Source: Bdellovibrionales bacterium RIFOXYC1_FULL_37_79
GTDB lineage: Bacteria; Bdellovibrionota; Bacteriovoracia; Bacteriovoracales; Bacteriovoracaceae
Direction of reading: 5' to 3'
Assembly (NCBI GenBank): GCA_001770015.1
Contig: MEQB01000064.1
Coordinates: forward strand, 1-64,000
DNA: 64,000 nt
In this document: in pieces, positions 8,493 through 17,685 of the stretch
Numbering within the stretch: the stretch's first letter is position 1
Layout of the letters: each line of letters starts with the position of its first letter
Translations under genes and position numbers: made by a program
Notes under the pieces: generated by a model
What the model saw: only the letters and a program-made list of their open reading frames with translations
What the model was told of the DNA's origin: nothing
The model's database searches: none

Positions 8493-9128
8493 TTATTCCA
8501 CTCCCCATAAAGTTAAAAAGATCCAGGTCTTTAAAAACTTATAGACTTCGATATAGAGCATTTTGATATTCCAAATTTTTTTGAAATCAGTTGGAATACC
8601 GTAAAAAAAGAAAATGGCATTGGTGTTTAATTTGATGGTGTTGATGATATGTTTGATGCGCATGATATGATAGTCACTGGATATGACCATCACCTTCTTA
8701 AGATTAGAATTTTGTTTAATATATCTGAGCGTGGAAATAACATTTTCAATAGTGTTGTGCGCTTCATAGTCTATTTCAAAAGAATTGGGATCGATGGTGT
8801 CGATATGTTGATATTGTTTTAATATCTGTTCCACGGTGAGCTTGGAATAAACCCCGGTAATAAAAATATGCGGTTGTTTGAATTCAAACGATTTTTCAAA
8901 AGCAGTTTGGATACGGCCTTTGCCACCCGTAAACACCACGATCAGGTCTGGCGGATTATTAAATAATGCTTTTTCGGTAAATTTACGTTGGTCATCAGAA
9001 AAGCGAATAAAAGAGATTCCCAGTAAAAGATAGATTAGTAAAAAGGTGGTTAAAACAAACAGGGTGTTTTTAAAATACCTGAAAAATTTTGTTCTTTTGG
9101 TTTCAAAAATATATTTACTTCTAAACAT
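8493..9128 (-). CDS. YdcF/ElyC-like DUF218 membrane protein
   Basis: A 211-residue protein with one N-terminal membrane segment (residues about 22-42) and a periplasmic DUF218-type domain. Motifs seen are LIVVFTGGKGRIQTAFE, FITGVYSK, the acidic/His pair around DYEAHNTIENV and VISSDYHIMRIKHI. DUF218 proteins such as SanA, YdcF and ElyC have roles in the envelope or peptidoglycan precursors; the reaction here is unknown. It is the last gene of a minus-strand set after ridA (12-bp gap) and converges on rsh with only 3 bp between stops. Confidence 0.82.
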   Translation of the reverse strand: MFRSKYIFETKRTKFFRYFKNTLFVLTTFLLIYLLLGISFIRFSDDQRKFTEKALFNNPPDLIVVFTGGKGRIQTAFEKSFEFKQPHIFITGVYSKLTVEQILKQYQHIDTIDPNSFEIDYEAHNTIENVISTLRYIKQNSNLKKVMVISSDYHIMRIKHIINTIKLNTNAIFFFYGIPTDFKKIWNIKMLYIEVYKFLKTWIFLTLWGVE

Positions 9129-9140
9129 TTAACCGACCTA

Positions 9141-9530
9141 TTAATTAAATTTAGCTGCGATCACTTCAATTTCAATCTCAGCATTTTTGGGTAGGCCTTT
9201 AACCTCAACACAACTCCTGGCGGGATAAGGCTGGTCAAAGTATTTTTCATAGGTCGCATTGACTTTAGAGAAATTGCTTAGATCTTTGATAAAAATAGTG
9301 GTTTTTATAATGTGATTACGGGAGAGATTTTGTGATTGTAAAAGGGCATCAATATTCTTCATGATTTGCAGGAGTTGTTGGTCAAAACCATTTGCCAGTT
9401 CCTTGGTTTCGGGATTGATTCCGAGCATTCCTGAAAAATAATAAGTTTGATTGAAAACGACACCCTGGGTGTAGGCACCAATGGCCTCAGGGGCGTGATT
9501 GGTTTGAATGATCATAGTGTCTTTGGGCAT
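9141..9530 (-). CDS. ridA: RidA family reactive-imine deaminase
   Basis: A 129-residue protein of the YjgF/YER057c/UK114 family. It shows APEAIGAYTQGV, YFSGMLGINPETKEL, IKTTIFIKDLSNF, the substrate-anchoring Arg in YPARSCVEV and LPKNAEIEIEVIA. RidA hydrolyses reactive enamine/imine intermediates of PLP enzymes to ketoacids. AGGAGA stands upstream of the ATG. It is sandwiched between malic enzyme (20-bp gap) and the DUF218 gene in one orientation, so cotranscription is likely. Confidence 0.94.
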   Translation of the reverse strand: MPKDTMIIQTNHAPEAIGAYTQGVVFNQTYYFSGMLGINPETKELANGFDQQLLQIMKNIDALLQSQNLSRNHIIKTTIFIKDLSNFSKVNATYEKYFDQPYPARSCVEVKGLPKNAEIEIEVIAAKFN

Positions 9531-9550
9531 ACCATCTCCTGCTTTATAAC

Positions 9551-10828
9551 TTAATGAAAAATTCTTTTTATCAAATTTTTTTTATATTGGTTGAAATCGC
9601 TAATTTCTTTTTGGGCCACCCCGGTTGCCATGGCCGCTTTGGCAACTGCTGGTGCCAGGTGAGTGAGCACTCTGGAATCAAAAGGTTTGGGAATAAGATA
9701 ATGAGGTCCGAATTCAAAATTTTCGTTATTATAGGCCCGTTTTACTTCTTCGGTGACTTCGAGCCTAGCTAGCTCAGATAAGGCCATGGCTGCTGCCAGT
9801 TTCATTTCTTTGTTAATAGTTTTGGCACGTACATCGAGTGCGCCCCTAAAAATAAAAGGAAATCCCAAAACATTGTTGACTTGATTGGGGAAATCAGAGC
9901 GCCCGGTGGCCATGATGGCATCTTTTCTAACTTCAAACACCTGCTGGGGATAAATTTCTGGATTAGGATTTGCCATGGCGAAGATAATGGGACTGGTGTT
10001 CATGGTTTTTACCATGGCGGGGGTGATAATTCCTTCCACGGAAACCCCGATAAAGGCATCAGCACCATGCATGGCCTCATCTATCGTTTTTAAATTCAGG
10101 CTGGAAGCAAAATTTTTCTTGTATCTGTTTAAATCGGTTCTTTTATTAGTGATGACTCCCTTGGAATCCACCATGATAATTTGTTCTCTAGAAACTCCCA
10201 CATCCATCAGCAGATTAGCACAGGCAATCGAGGCAGCTCCGGCCCCTGAAAAGACAACCTTAACGTTCTTGATATGCTTTTTACTGACCTCAAGCGCATT
10301 TAAAAAAGCAGCCGTGGTGATGATGGCGGTTCCGTGTTGATCGTCATGAAAAACTGGAATGTTCATTTCTTTAATGAGTCTTTCCTCAATTTCAAAACAT
10401 TCAGGTGCTTTGATGTCTTCCAAATTAATGCCACCAAAGGTCGGTTCCAAGGCCTTGACGATATTAACTATTTCGTCAGTACTTTTGGCATTTAATTCAA
10501 GGTCAAAAACATCAATATCAGCAAAACGCTTGAATAAAACTGCTTTGCCTTCCATTACTGGTTTTCCGGCAAGTGGGCCTATGTTACCAAGTCCCAGTAC
10601 CGCCGTGCCATCAGTGATGACTGCCACCAGGTTTTCTTTACTGGTGTATTTGTACACATCCTGGGGATTTTTTTTAATTTCCAGGCAAGGGTAGGCGACT
10701 CCTGGAGTATAGGCTAGTGAGAGATCCCGGGCGGTTTGACAAGACTTGGAGGATGCAACACTTATTTTACCGGGTACGGGGTATTCATGATATTTAAGTG
10801 CATCAACTTTTAACTCGTGCTTTTCCAT
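9551..10828 (-). CDS. NAD(P)-dependent malic enzyme
   Basis: A 425-residue oxidative-decarboxylation enzyme (malate to pyruvate and CO2). Motifs include [57 protein letters not shown] and the Rossmann [13 protein letters not shown]. The length equals the catalytic part of MaeB-type enzymes without the phosphotransacetylase extension. ATG 10828 with GGAG at 7-nt spacing gives [15 protein letters not shown] seven codons upstream lacks a better ribosome site. It starts the malic enzyme-ridA-ydcF-like run. Cofactor preference cannot be told by eye. Confidence 0.95.
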   Translation of the reverse strand: MEKHELKVDALKYHEYPVPGKISVASSKSCQTARDLSLAYTPGVAYPCLEIKKNPQDVYKYTSKENLVAVITDGTAVLGLGNIGPLAGKPVMEGKAVLFKRFADIDVFDLELNAKSTDEIVNIVKALEPTFGGINLEDIKAPECFEIEERLIKEMNIPVFHDDQHGTAIITTAAFLNALEVSKKHIKNVKVVFSGAGAASIACANLLMDVGVSREQIIMVDSKGVITNKRTDLNRYKKNFASSLNLKTIDEAMHGADAFIGVSVEGIITPAMVKTMNTSPIIFAMANPNPEIYPQQVFEVRKDAIMATGRSDFPNQVNNVLGFPFIFRGALDVRAKTINKEMKLAAAMALSELARLEVTEEVKRAYNNENFEFGPHYLIPKPFDSRVLTHLAPAVAKAAMATGVAQKEISDFNQYKKNLIKRIFH

Positions 10829-10976
10829 AAGGGTCTCCGGGTACCTCAATATTTTTTGCCTTAATCAATAAACTTTTTAAGAATTTAACATATTTAATAG
10901 GGGCGTGCACAACTTATTTTTTAAATAATATGCTCTGGTCAGGTCAAAAAATCGAAGGTGGGGGGGGCAGAGGGGT

Positions 10977-11948
10977 TTAAATAGGGTTAATGCAAGCCGG
11001 GCGTTGGATAAATTCAATGGCAAGAAATGAACCGGTGGCCTTCTTTTCGACCCTTTTAATTCTTCCAGTAAAGTAGGCCTGACTTTTAGTCGAACCGATA
11101 ATGCCTCGAATGATTTGGTTGGCGGTGAAAGCAAGTTCAATGGAAGTGATGGTGTAAATCAGCATACCATGATCACTAAAATTGATGGTTTCAAAAAAGG
11201 CTTGACCTTCGCCTAGATCGATGGTTATGGGTAATACAATGCTATATCTTACAGATCGTCGCCTACCTGGAATTTCTGGACCGGTAGCCTCTTCATTTAT
11301 TTTGGGGACACTGTAAAGAATCTTTTCCGGTAGCTCGATGGCAGATAATTTTCCGTCATAAACGCAGCCCGTGTCTAGATTTATTTTTTGATTATCCAAG
11401 GTGGCATCCAAGATGGGAGTATGGCCGTGAATAATGGTTTTATTCCATTGATAATTGCTTTTTAAAAAATCCTCCCTGACCCAGAGAAATTGCTCCAAGA
11501 AGATGAGTGGTCTTTGTTTTATTTCTTCCAGGGGAAGTTCGGGCAATCCGGCATGTACAAAAAAATAATCATCGGTTTCATGAAAAAGTTTTAAATTATT
11601 AAAAAAATCAAGGTGGTTTTTGGGAAATTCAAAATTTCCTAATTCGCTACAATAGCTAGACAAAGTAGTGGTTCCGCCATTAAATAAAAAGGCTCCGGCT
11701 TCCAGCGTGTTCTTGTCATAAAAAAAATCTAAAAACATTTGTTCATGATTTCCCATGAGTGTGATGACATTATATTTTTTTGCCAGATTCAAGATAGTAT
11801 TGACCACTCCCTTGGAATCCTTGCCCCGGTCTATATAATCGCCTAGAAATAAAATGGTGTCAGAGTCCTTAAAAGGAAGTCGGGTTAGCAGTAATTCTAA
11901 CTCTTTATTACAACCATGGATATCGCCTATGGCAAATAGCTTTCCCAT
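10977..11948 (-). CDS. PPP-type protein phosphatase fused to a PilZ domain
   Basis: A 323-residue fusion. Residues 1-215 form a PP1/PP2A-like metallophosphatase: GDIHG (8-12), GDYIDRG (36-42), GNHE (66-69), VHAGLP (131-136), HGHTP (174-178) and LDTGC (191-195). After a short linker, residues about 228-315 form a PilZ domain with the c-di-GMP motifs RxxxR (R230-R234) and NxSxxG (N256-G261). By family knowledge the PilZ part should bind c-di-GMP and could gate the phosphatase. It is the last gene of a four-gene signalling operon with an HD-GYP gene, 5 bp after the receiver gene, which makes c-di-GMP control plausible. The substrate is unknown. Confidence 0.9.
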   Translation of the reverse strand: MGKLFAIGDIHGCNKELELLLTRLPFKDSDTILFLGDYIDRGKDSKGVVNTILNLAKKYNVITLMGNHEQMFLDFFYDKNTLEAGAFLFNGGTTTLSSYCSELGNFEFPKNHLDFFNNLKLFHETDDYFFVHAGLPELPLEEIKQRPLIFLEQFLWVREDFLKSNYQWNKTIIHGHTPILDATLDNQKINLDTGCVYDGKLSAIELPEKILYSVPKINEEATGPEIPGRRRSVRYSIVLPITIDLGEGQAFFETINFSDHGMLIYTITSIELAFTANQIIRGIIGSTKSQAYFTGRIKRVEKKATGSFLAIEFIQRPACINPI

Positions 11949-11953
11949 AATAG

Positions 11954-12409
11954 TTACTCGGTTTTTTTAGATTTCATTAATTTTTGATAAGCGGTTATGG
12001 TTTCCCCGTCTTGTTTTGAACTGGTATTGGTTTTTTTGGCATGATTGAGGGCTTTTAATACAATTTCCTCCAGCGATTCAAAATGAGGTTTGTTTAAAAA
12101 GTCAAAAGCGCCATATTTGAGGGCATCCATCATATATTGTTCTGATCCATATCCTGTGAAAAAAATGAAGGGTTTATCAATTTTACACTCACGGGCGTTT
12201 TTAATAAAGGCCATACCATCCATAATGGGCATTTTAATATCGCTTAAAATCACATCAATCTCAGAATGTTTTTTAACCAGGTTGAGAGCATCCAGGCCAT
12301 TATGGGCAGTAAAAATGGTGTCAACGAAGGGAGTAAGCATGGTCTTTAAGATCTCGACAATGTGTACCTCATCATCAACAATTAAAATAACTTTTTTTTC
12401 AGTCGTCAT
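11954..12409 (-). CDS. Stand-alone response regulator receiver
   Basis: A 151-residue single-domain receiver with a short Lys-rich tail. It shows the acidic pair in ILIVDDE, the phospho-acceptor in VILSDIKMP, the T switch in FIFFTGYGS and Lys in FLNKPH. There is no output domain, so it probably passes a phosphoryl signal or binds a partner. ATG 12409 follows GAGG. A longer frame reaching 12445 would overlap the upstream gene and is rejected. Gaps to the neighbours are 10 and 5 bp, so it belongs to the HD-GYP/PilZ operon. No histidine kinase is encoded nearby. Confidence 0.9.
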   Translation of the reverse strand: MTTEKKVILIVDDEVHIVEILKTMLTPFVDTIFTAHNGLDALNLVKKHSEIDVILSDIKMPIMDGMAFIKNARECKIDKPFIFFTGYGSEQYMMDALKYGAFDFLNKPHFESLEEIVLKALNHAKKTNTSSKQDGETITAYQKLMKSKKTE

Positions 12410-12419
12410 AAATACAACC

Positions 12420-14078
12420 TCATAATTTACTCTTGTGTGAAGCACTGGCTTCGCGTTTTATTTCAGGAACTTTTTCAATTTTTTGCGGCTCTTCAGTCAT
12501 AACCCGGGGAGCAGCCTTGATTTGTTTTTGGAGTTCCTCATCAATTAGTTTGATATCAAATAAAAACTCTTTCGGTCTTTTGAAAAGCAGGTAATTAACA
12601 AATTGCCGCATGGTTTGCAATTGGATCTCACTTACGGTGTGGATAAATCCCATATAGTGTTTACGACTTCCTTGATTTTCTATTTGCCGGGTGGAAGGAA
12701 CCACCGTCACATATAAATCAAATGGCTGGTCAAATTTGATGGTGGTATAGTAGGGAATTTCAAATTCACACAAGAAGGTTATTTCATGCTCGGTCAAACT
12801 GGTTATGGTGGTGTTTCTTTTTACTTCAATGATTCTGCGATTGTCAGTTAGATGAAATTTAAAAGTCTGGTCAGGTTCAACTTTTTCAATATAATTTTTT
12901 TCAAAGTTTTCCAGGAGTTGTTTTACCAGACTCATGGATATTTCAGCCGGAGAGGAGATAATGGCGTTATAGTTGTAAACTTTTTGACTGGCTTCGCTGG
13001 AAGAGGGGTTGTTAAAGGTGACGATCACCGGAATATATCCAGGAAATGTTCGAATGAGTGTCACAATTTGGGTCAAAGTATTCAGGGAATTGGGAAGCCT
13101 GTGGGGAATATTGAATTTTTCATCTTCATCGTGAAGATTGTCAAAGGAGAAGATAATTAAATTGGGTTTTAATATTTTTATGATTTCCAGTCCACTATGC
13201 AGGTGACTGATAAAATAAAAGTTGATTTTTAAATTTTGATATTGGGAAAAATCAGTGAGAAACTCCAGGGAGTTGCTGACGATAAGCACACTGCTATAGA
13301 TGGATTTGAGTTGCTCACGATTAAAATCGATCCATGTTTCAAAGGTATCCTTTTGCATGCTATCTTCGGTGATTTCATCCCAGGGACCGGCAAACGGGAT
13401 TCTAAATTCGGCGTTATATAAATAATCGTAGTAAATGGAGCTTTCTTCCTTAAAGGAGACATCAAATTTTTTTATTTTAAATTCAGGGAATAAATTGGTT
13501 CTGGCTTCAATATCCTCATCGATTTTAGGTTCAATATCGCTTTCAATTTGAAGCGCATCACTACTTATTCCTGTAATGGTGGAAGGGGCATGAAAATAAT
13601 GATTGAGGGCCAGATGATCAGCAATGGCATATTTGGGGAATTTGGCATTTTCCTCATAGGCAATATAAAAGGAGTCATTAAAAAAAGTATCATCATTTTC
13701 TCCTTTGATGTGGGAGTAAACGATAATTCCGCTGGCGGCAATGAATTTAATATTATTAAACTCTTCCAAGGAGGTAAAAAGACTGAAAATGGGAACTGGT
13801 CTGAAAAGATGATGTCTTTTAAGTATTAAAAGATGTGAAAGCAGGTCACTGATCAACTTGGTATCAAGATATATTTTGGAAAAATCCAAAATACAAAGGT
13901 GTGGCATCATTTTGATAAAAGTTTTTGATAACTCGACAATGAGGTCAGGGTTGTCCGTGATAACAATTTGTTTGGTCAGCACTGTCTCACGACTACATTT
14001 TCGATCATAGAAACTTTTTAAATCCCTAAAAAAGATATCATCGTCGCCAATATATAGAATTTTTCGGTTATCTGTCAT
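12420..14078 (-). CDS. Large protein with two receiver-like domains and a PilZ-like C-terminus
   Basis: A 552-residue soluble protein not matched to a named family. The N-terminus (KILYIGDDDIFFRDL, LCILDF) and a central region (SVLIVSNSLEFLTDF, NLIIFSFDN) have the alternating strand/helix look of receiver domains, both apparently degenerate. Around residues 400-490 a beta-rich stretch (FHLTDNRRIIEV, ITSLTEHEITFLCEFEIP) resembles a PilZ domain lacking the full RxxxR/NxSxxG signature. A Lys/Glu-rich tail follows. It lies between HD-GYP and receiver genes with 9-10 bp gaps. A scaffold role in c-di-GMP signalling is inferred. Confidence 0.6.
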   Translation of the reverse strand: MTDNRKILYIGDDDIFFRDLKSFYDRKCSRETVLTKQIVITDNPDLIVELSKTFIKMMPHLCILDFSKIYLDTKLISDLLSHLLILKRHHLFRPVPIFSLFTSLEEFNNIKFIAASGIIVYSHIKGENDDTFFNDSFYIAYEENAKFPKYAIADHLALNHYFHAPSTITGISSDALQIESDIEPKIDEDIEARTNLFPEFKIKKFDVSFKEESSIYYDYLYNAEFRIPFAGPWDEITEDSMQKDTFETWIDFNREQLKSIYSSVLIVSNSLEFLTDFSQYQNLKINFYFISHLHSGLEIIKILKPNLIIFSFDNLHDEDEKFNIPHRLPNSLNTLTQIVTLIRTFPGYIPVIVTFNNPSSSEASQKVYNYNAIISSPAEISMSLVKQLLENFEKNYIEKVEPDQTFKFHLTDNRRIIEVKRNTTITSLTEHEITFLCEFEIPYYTTIKFDQPFDLYVTVVPSTRQIENQGSRKHYMGFIHTVSEIQLQTMRQFVNYLLFKRPKEFLFDIKLIDEELQKQIKAAPRVMTEEPQKIEKVPEIKREASASHKSKL

Positions 14079-14087
14079 ATATGGTTA

Positions 14088-15500
14088 TTATACCTTGTCT
14101 CCCTTAGGCATTTCAAGTGTTGTAAAAATTTGGGCAAAGGCCACAAAAAGGTTTTGATCAAATCTTTGCAGGTTTTTTTCGTCTCTCATCATTTCGGTGA
14201 AAGCTTCCACCGGTTTGACTTTTTTTCTCTTCATAATGACCGCACATAAATCAACCAACCCGACGATTTGGGCCAGGGGATAAATTTTAATTCCAGTTAT
14301 TCCTCTGGGAAAACCTCCGCCATCAGCTGTCTCGTGATGTTGAAAAACTATTTGCTTAATGGGTTCTTTAACGCTCGGCATGTCAGCCAGCATATCCACC
14401 CCGAGCTGAGGATGTTGTTTATATTCTTTCAATTGTTCTTCACTCATATCCTTCGTATCAAGTAATGATAGAGTTTTTGACAGTTTTAGTTTGCCAATAT
14501 CATGCAGCATGGCCCCCATGGTGACTTTTTCCAAGGTTCCCCGGGTGGCCCAGGACAACTTGTTGCAAATAAGAGATGAAAAGAAAACCACCAGGAAAGC
14601 ATGAGAATAGGCGTTTGGATCAAAATCTTGTAATTGTTTTATAACATTGCTCAGCTTGGGGTCTTCGTGAATCAAGCTATCAATATGTTTGCATATATCC
14701 TTACCATCTTCAATTAAATGGGGCTGGATACCGTTGGTATAGATTTCTTCCACATATTTTTCAGTCATGTTTTTAATGAGGGATACTTTTTGAGTGGTGG
14801 AAACCGATTTCATGCTCATAACTTTTTCGAGCAGTTTGTTCATATATCTTACATATAATCCCCGGTCCTGGGTTCTAAAGTAGAGATATTCCACATTTTT
14901 TTCAGAGCGATATTTTTTAATGGTTTCCGGCTCAAAGGAATCACCTGCATGTAAAAGTTTTATATAGTGATTGGGACTAACCCGTACAAACAAATCAAAA
15001 ACAGACTTGTTTCCAGATAAGAACTCTGTAATTTTAACCCGGGTGAATTCATCGTCTCTGGCCCGTATGGAGGTTCCTTCCTCGCTATAATCACGTTTCT
15101 TTTTAGAGGCATTTTTCCACATGCTAAATTGCAGTTCACCTTCTATGGATCTCATTAACTGGTCTTGGGTGAAAGGTTTGGTGATGATATCGGTGACACC
15201 AATTTTGGTGAGCATCTCTTTTTCAATACCAATCTCATCAAAAACCTTTGGGGTTTTAATGGTTAAGATGACTTTGGAAGAGGGGCTATTGACGTTGATG
15301 TATTTCAATACCTCGATGACACTATGATCCTTGGTCTCCCAATCTATGATGACCGCAAAAAATTTGGTTTTATAGATTTTAAGCTGGGCCATTTTACCAG
15401 TGAAGGCACAGTCTGTGGCGTATGATGAGCCGGCCAAGTAACTGCAAACTTTGTCTCTCCATTCGTTATCTGGTTCAATGATCAGTATGTTTAATGCCAT
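14088..15500 (-). CDS. Receiver-linked HD-GYP domain protein
   Basis: A 470-residue protein. The N-terminus is receiver-like (LIIEPDNEWRD, AVIIDWETKD, Lys in ITKPF). A linker leads to an HD-GYP domain with HDIGK (about 332-336), HPQLG, HHE and DGGGFPRG, where the usual GYP is GFP, plus a late Asp in VGLVDLC and RFDQNL. HD-GYP enzymes hydrolyse c-di-GMP. Metal ligands look present, but the GYP to GFP change and the altered downstream motif could reduce activity. It is the first gene of the operon. AAGGAAG precedes ATG 15500. Confidence 0.87.
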   Translation of the reverse strand: MALNILIIEPDNEWRDKVCSYLAGSSYATDCAFTGKMAQLKIYKTKFFAVIIDWETKDHSVIEVLKYINVNSPSSKVILTIKTPKVFDEIGIEKEMLTKIGVTDIITKPFTQDQLMRSIEGELQFSMWKNASKKKRDYSEEGTSIRARDDEFTRVKITEFLSGNKSVFDLFVRVSPNHYIKLLHAGDSFEPETIKKYRSEKNVEYLYFRTQDRGLYVRYMNKLLEKVMSMKSVSTTQKVSLIKNMTEKYVEEIYTNGIQPHLIEDGKDICKHIDSLIHEDPKLSNVIKQLQDFDPNAYSHAFLVVFFSSLICNKLSWATRGTLEKVTMGAMLHDIGKLKLSKTLSLLDTKDMSEEQLKEYKQHPQLGVDMLADMPSVKEPIKQIVFQHHETADGGGFPRGITGIKIYPLAQIVGLVDLCAVIMKRKKVKPVEAFTEMMRDEKNLQRFDQNLFVAFAQIFTTLEMPKGDKV

Positions 15501-15625
15501 TAGCTTCCTTGTAGGTCGTATCTGTTCTCTTCGTCTATTTTACTTTAAATAATAGTAAATAAAGATCGGTGAAAACAGGAATATTTTTGTGGTTTATTAT
15601 AAAGCAAAATGGTCAACTAAATTCT

Positions 15626-16666
15626 TTAGTGTTCATGTTTGTGATGAATATCGGGGTAATGAATGTGACTGTGGGTAATTTTATGATGAAAGTGCTGGTG
15701 GGAGTGTTTTTGACCAGGAGTGATGCCTTCATGGAAGTGATCATGATGTTTATCATCATGGGAGTGCTCATGCAAATGATTGACTTCATGGTGGGTATGT
15801 TCATGGTGGTGATGTTCATAAATTAACAAAGCAATGCCAATGATCATGAGTAAAAATGCGATTACAAATTCCATGCTCAGCATGGTTTGAAAAATCATAA
15901 AGGAGACTATGCTTCCCAGAAAAGGATTAATTGAGAAAATAATTTGGGATCTGGATGCTCCAATATTTCTGGCAGAGTTGATATAAAGTATGATGCTGAG
16001 TCCATAAGAAAAAGCCCCTATGATTAATGCGTAAAAAACATCATTAAGTATAATCAGGCCATTTTCAAACATTAAAAACATTAAAAAATTAAATGATCCG
16101 GCAAAAAAACCTTTCAGGATGGTATTAACAGTGGGTGAAATGGATGCTACATTGGCGGTCAAATTGTTGTCAATTCCCCAAAAAATACATGCCAGGATAA
16201 TGAGGGCCCCTCCATAATTGATGGAAAGATTAAAATTGATAACCAGCAGGCTTCCGGCAATCACGGTTAAAATTGATGATAAAATGACTTTGGTACTCAG
16301 ATGTTCCTTGAATACAAACCAGGCAAAAAAGGAAGTGGCTACAGTTTCCATATTGAGAAGCAGTGAAGCTGATTCAGGAGAGGAATATTTGATACCGTAA
16401 AGGAGTGCTACCGGTCCGGTTATTCCTCCGAAAATAATAGCACCGGCAATTCTTTTAAGATCTGACTTATGACTGATCAGTTGACTGATTTCGTTTTTTA
16501 AATTTTTAATTTTAAAAGGCAGTAAAAAAAGAGCGGCTCCCAGATAAAACAGGGAAGCAAGTAGCAGGGGGGAATTGTTGTGATTTAAAATAAGTTTGGA
16601 AAAAGGGGTGGACAAACCAAATAAGAAAGCCGCCAGGATGGCATGAACGATATAGATTTTTTTCAT
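15626..16666 (-). CDS. EamA-type (DMT superfamily) transporter with His-rich C-terminal tail
   Basis: A 346-residue protein with about ten hydrophobic segments in two EamA halves (start AILAAFLFGLSTPFSKLIL; second half from YGGALIILACIFWGIDNNL). The last 60 residues after IALLIYEHHHHEHT contain about 27 histidines plus acidic residues. That tail looks like the metal-sensing or metal-chelating loops of zinc, nickel and cobalt transporters, and it is unusual for EamA proteins, which mostly carry small organic solutes. The start overlaps the end of the upstream gene by 4 bp, implying an operon. Metal export or binding is an inference. Confidence 0.88.
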   Translation of the reverse strand: MKKIYIVHAILAAFLFGLSTPFSKLILNHNNSPLLLASLFYLGAALFLLPFKIKNLKNEISQLISHKSDLKRIAGAIIFGGITGPVALLYGIKYSSPESASLLLNMETVATSFFAWFVFKEHLSTKVILSSILTVIAGSLLVINFNLSINYGGALIILACIFWGIDNNLTANVASISPTVNTILKGFFAGSFNFLMFLMFENGLIILNDVFYALIIGAFSYGLSIILYINSARNIGASRSQIIFSINPFLGSIVSFMIFQTMLSMEFVIAFLLMIIGIALLIYEHHHHEHTHHEVNHLHEHSHDDKHHDHFHEGITPGQKHSHQHFHHKITHSHIHYPDIHHKHEH

Positions 16667-17556
16667 AATGCCTTCATAATTAACTGGTAAAGAGTAGGAA
16701 TGGTTTCTTCATGTTTGGCAATAATAGAAAGGCCCAGTCCTCCCAGTGAAGTCGGTCTTTCCACCACGTTAACGGTGGGCCTATAATGTTTAATCATATC
16801 CATATTAGCGGCAGTGAAATTTTTAACCTGATAATTTAAATTTCGTACGACAGTGAAGGCCTTTAAAAAAACTTCAGGCATGATCACTGCTGAACCAATA
16901 TTGACCACCACTCCATCTTCCAGTTGGGTTAGGGATTTCGCTAATATTTTAAAATCCAAATAAGAAGTTTGTCCCATGGCGGCACCATCACACCGGGGAT
17001 GTTGATAGATGATTTCTGTCCCGATAGCCGTGTGAACGGTGAAAGGGATTTTTTTGTGATAGGTCCAATATGAAAGGCTGGCTTCTTTGAAAGGGAGATT
17101 TTTTTCAGCAATCATTTTGCCAATAGCTTCACCCATTCCCAGGTTTTTTTTGCTTCCATTTATGATGGCCTCATTTAACATGCTTCCAGTTTCCTCACTC
17201 ATTCCGAAACTTCCATCCTCGATACTTTTGGCAACATCCTCGGAAGTTTCTCCAATCAGGGCAATTTCAAAATCATGAATAGGAAGTGAGCCATTAACCG
17301 CCACATGTCCGATGATACCTCTTTTGACCAGGTCAATGATAAAAGGGGTGCATCCCACTTTTAAAACGTGTCCTCCCAGCATAAAAATAATTTTTTTATG
17401 ATTTTTATAAGCGGCGACTATTTTATTAGCAAGAATGGGTAAATTTTTATCCGGAAGAAGAGGGTATTTTTGGTTGATATCAAAAAAATTGATCAGTTTC
17501 TCTTTGTTTTTTCTGGTTTTGATTGGATAGGTTTTAATTTTAGAAAAATCTAGCAT
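16663..17556 (-). CDS. Conserved protein, possibly deoxyhypusine-synthase-like fold
   Basis: A 297-residue soluble protein of unknown function. Visible features are IIFMLGGHVLKVGCTPFIIDLVKRG, HVAVNGSLPIHDFEIALIGETSEDVA, a central Gly/Lys segment, PFTVHTAIGTEIIYQHP and VVVNIGSAVIMPEVFLKA. The GGH...D..G...H...NG.....D pattern and the late GSAVI.PE segment give a Rossmann-like impression similar to deoxyhypusine-synthase-like bacterial proteins. I would not assign that reaction without a profile search. It forms a 4-bp-overlap pair with the His-tailed transporter, so the two may act on one substrate. Confidence 0.55.
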   Translation of the reverse strand: MLDFSKIKTYPIKTRKNKEKLINFFDINQKYPLLPDKNLPILANKIVAAYKNHKKIIFMLGGHVLKVGCTPFIIDLVKRGIIGHVAVNGSLPIHDFEIALIGETSEDVAKSIEDGSFGMSEETGSMLNEAIINGSKKNLGMGEAIGKMIAEKNLPFKEASLSYWTYHKKIPFTVHTAIGTEIIYQHPRCDGAAMGQTSYLDFKILAKSLTQLEDGVVVNIGSAVIMPEVFLKAFTVVRNLNYQVKNFTAANMDMIKHYRPTVNVVERPTSLGGLGLSIIAKHEETIPTLYQLIMKAL

Positions 17557-17685
17557 AAGTCGCCTTTTTAAGTTATTGATAATTCGTTTGTATTTTTAAA
17601 TTATACATTAATATTTTGACTCATTCAAAATGTAAAGGGATGATACCCGCTGATTGCTTTATAAGAAATCTTATGGGGAGGATTT

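Noticed and set aside
10960-10967. G8 tract as a phase-variable switch
   Set aside because: It lies about 10 bp past the stop of the phosphatase-PilZ gene and in no coding region, so length change would have no obvious coding effect.
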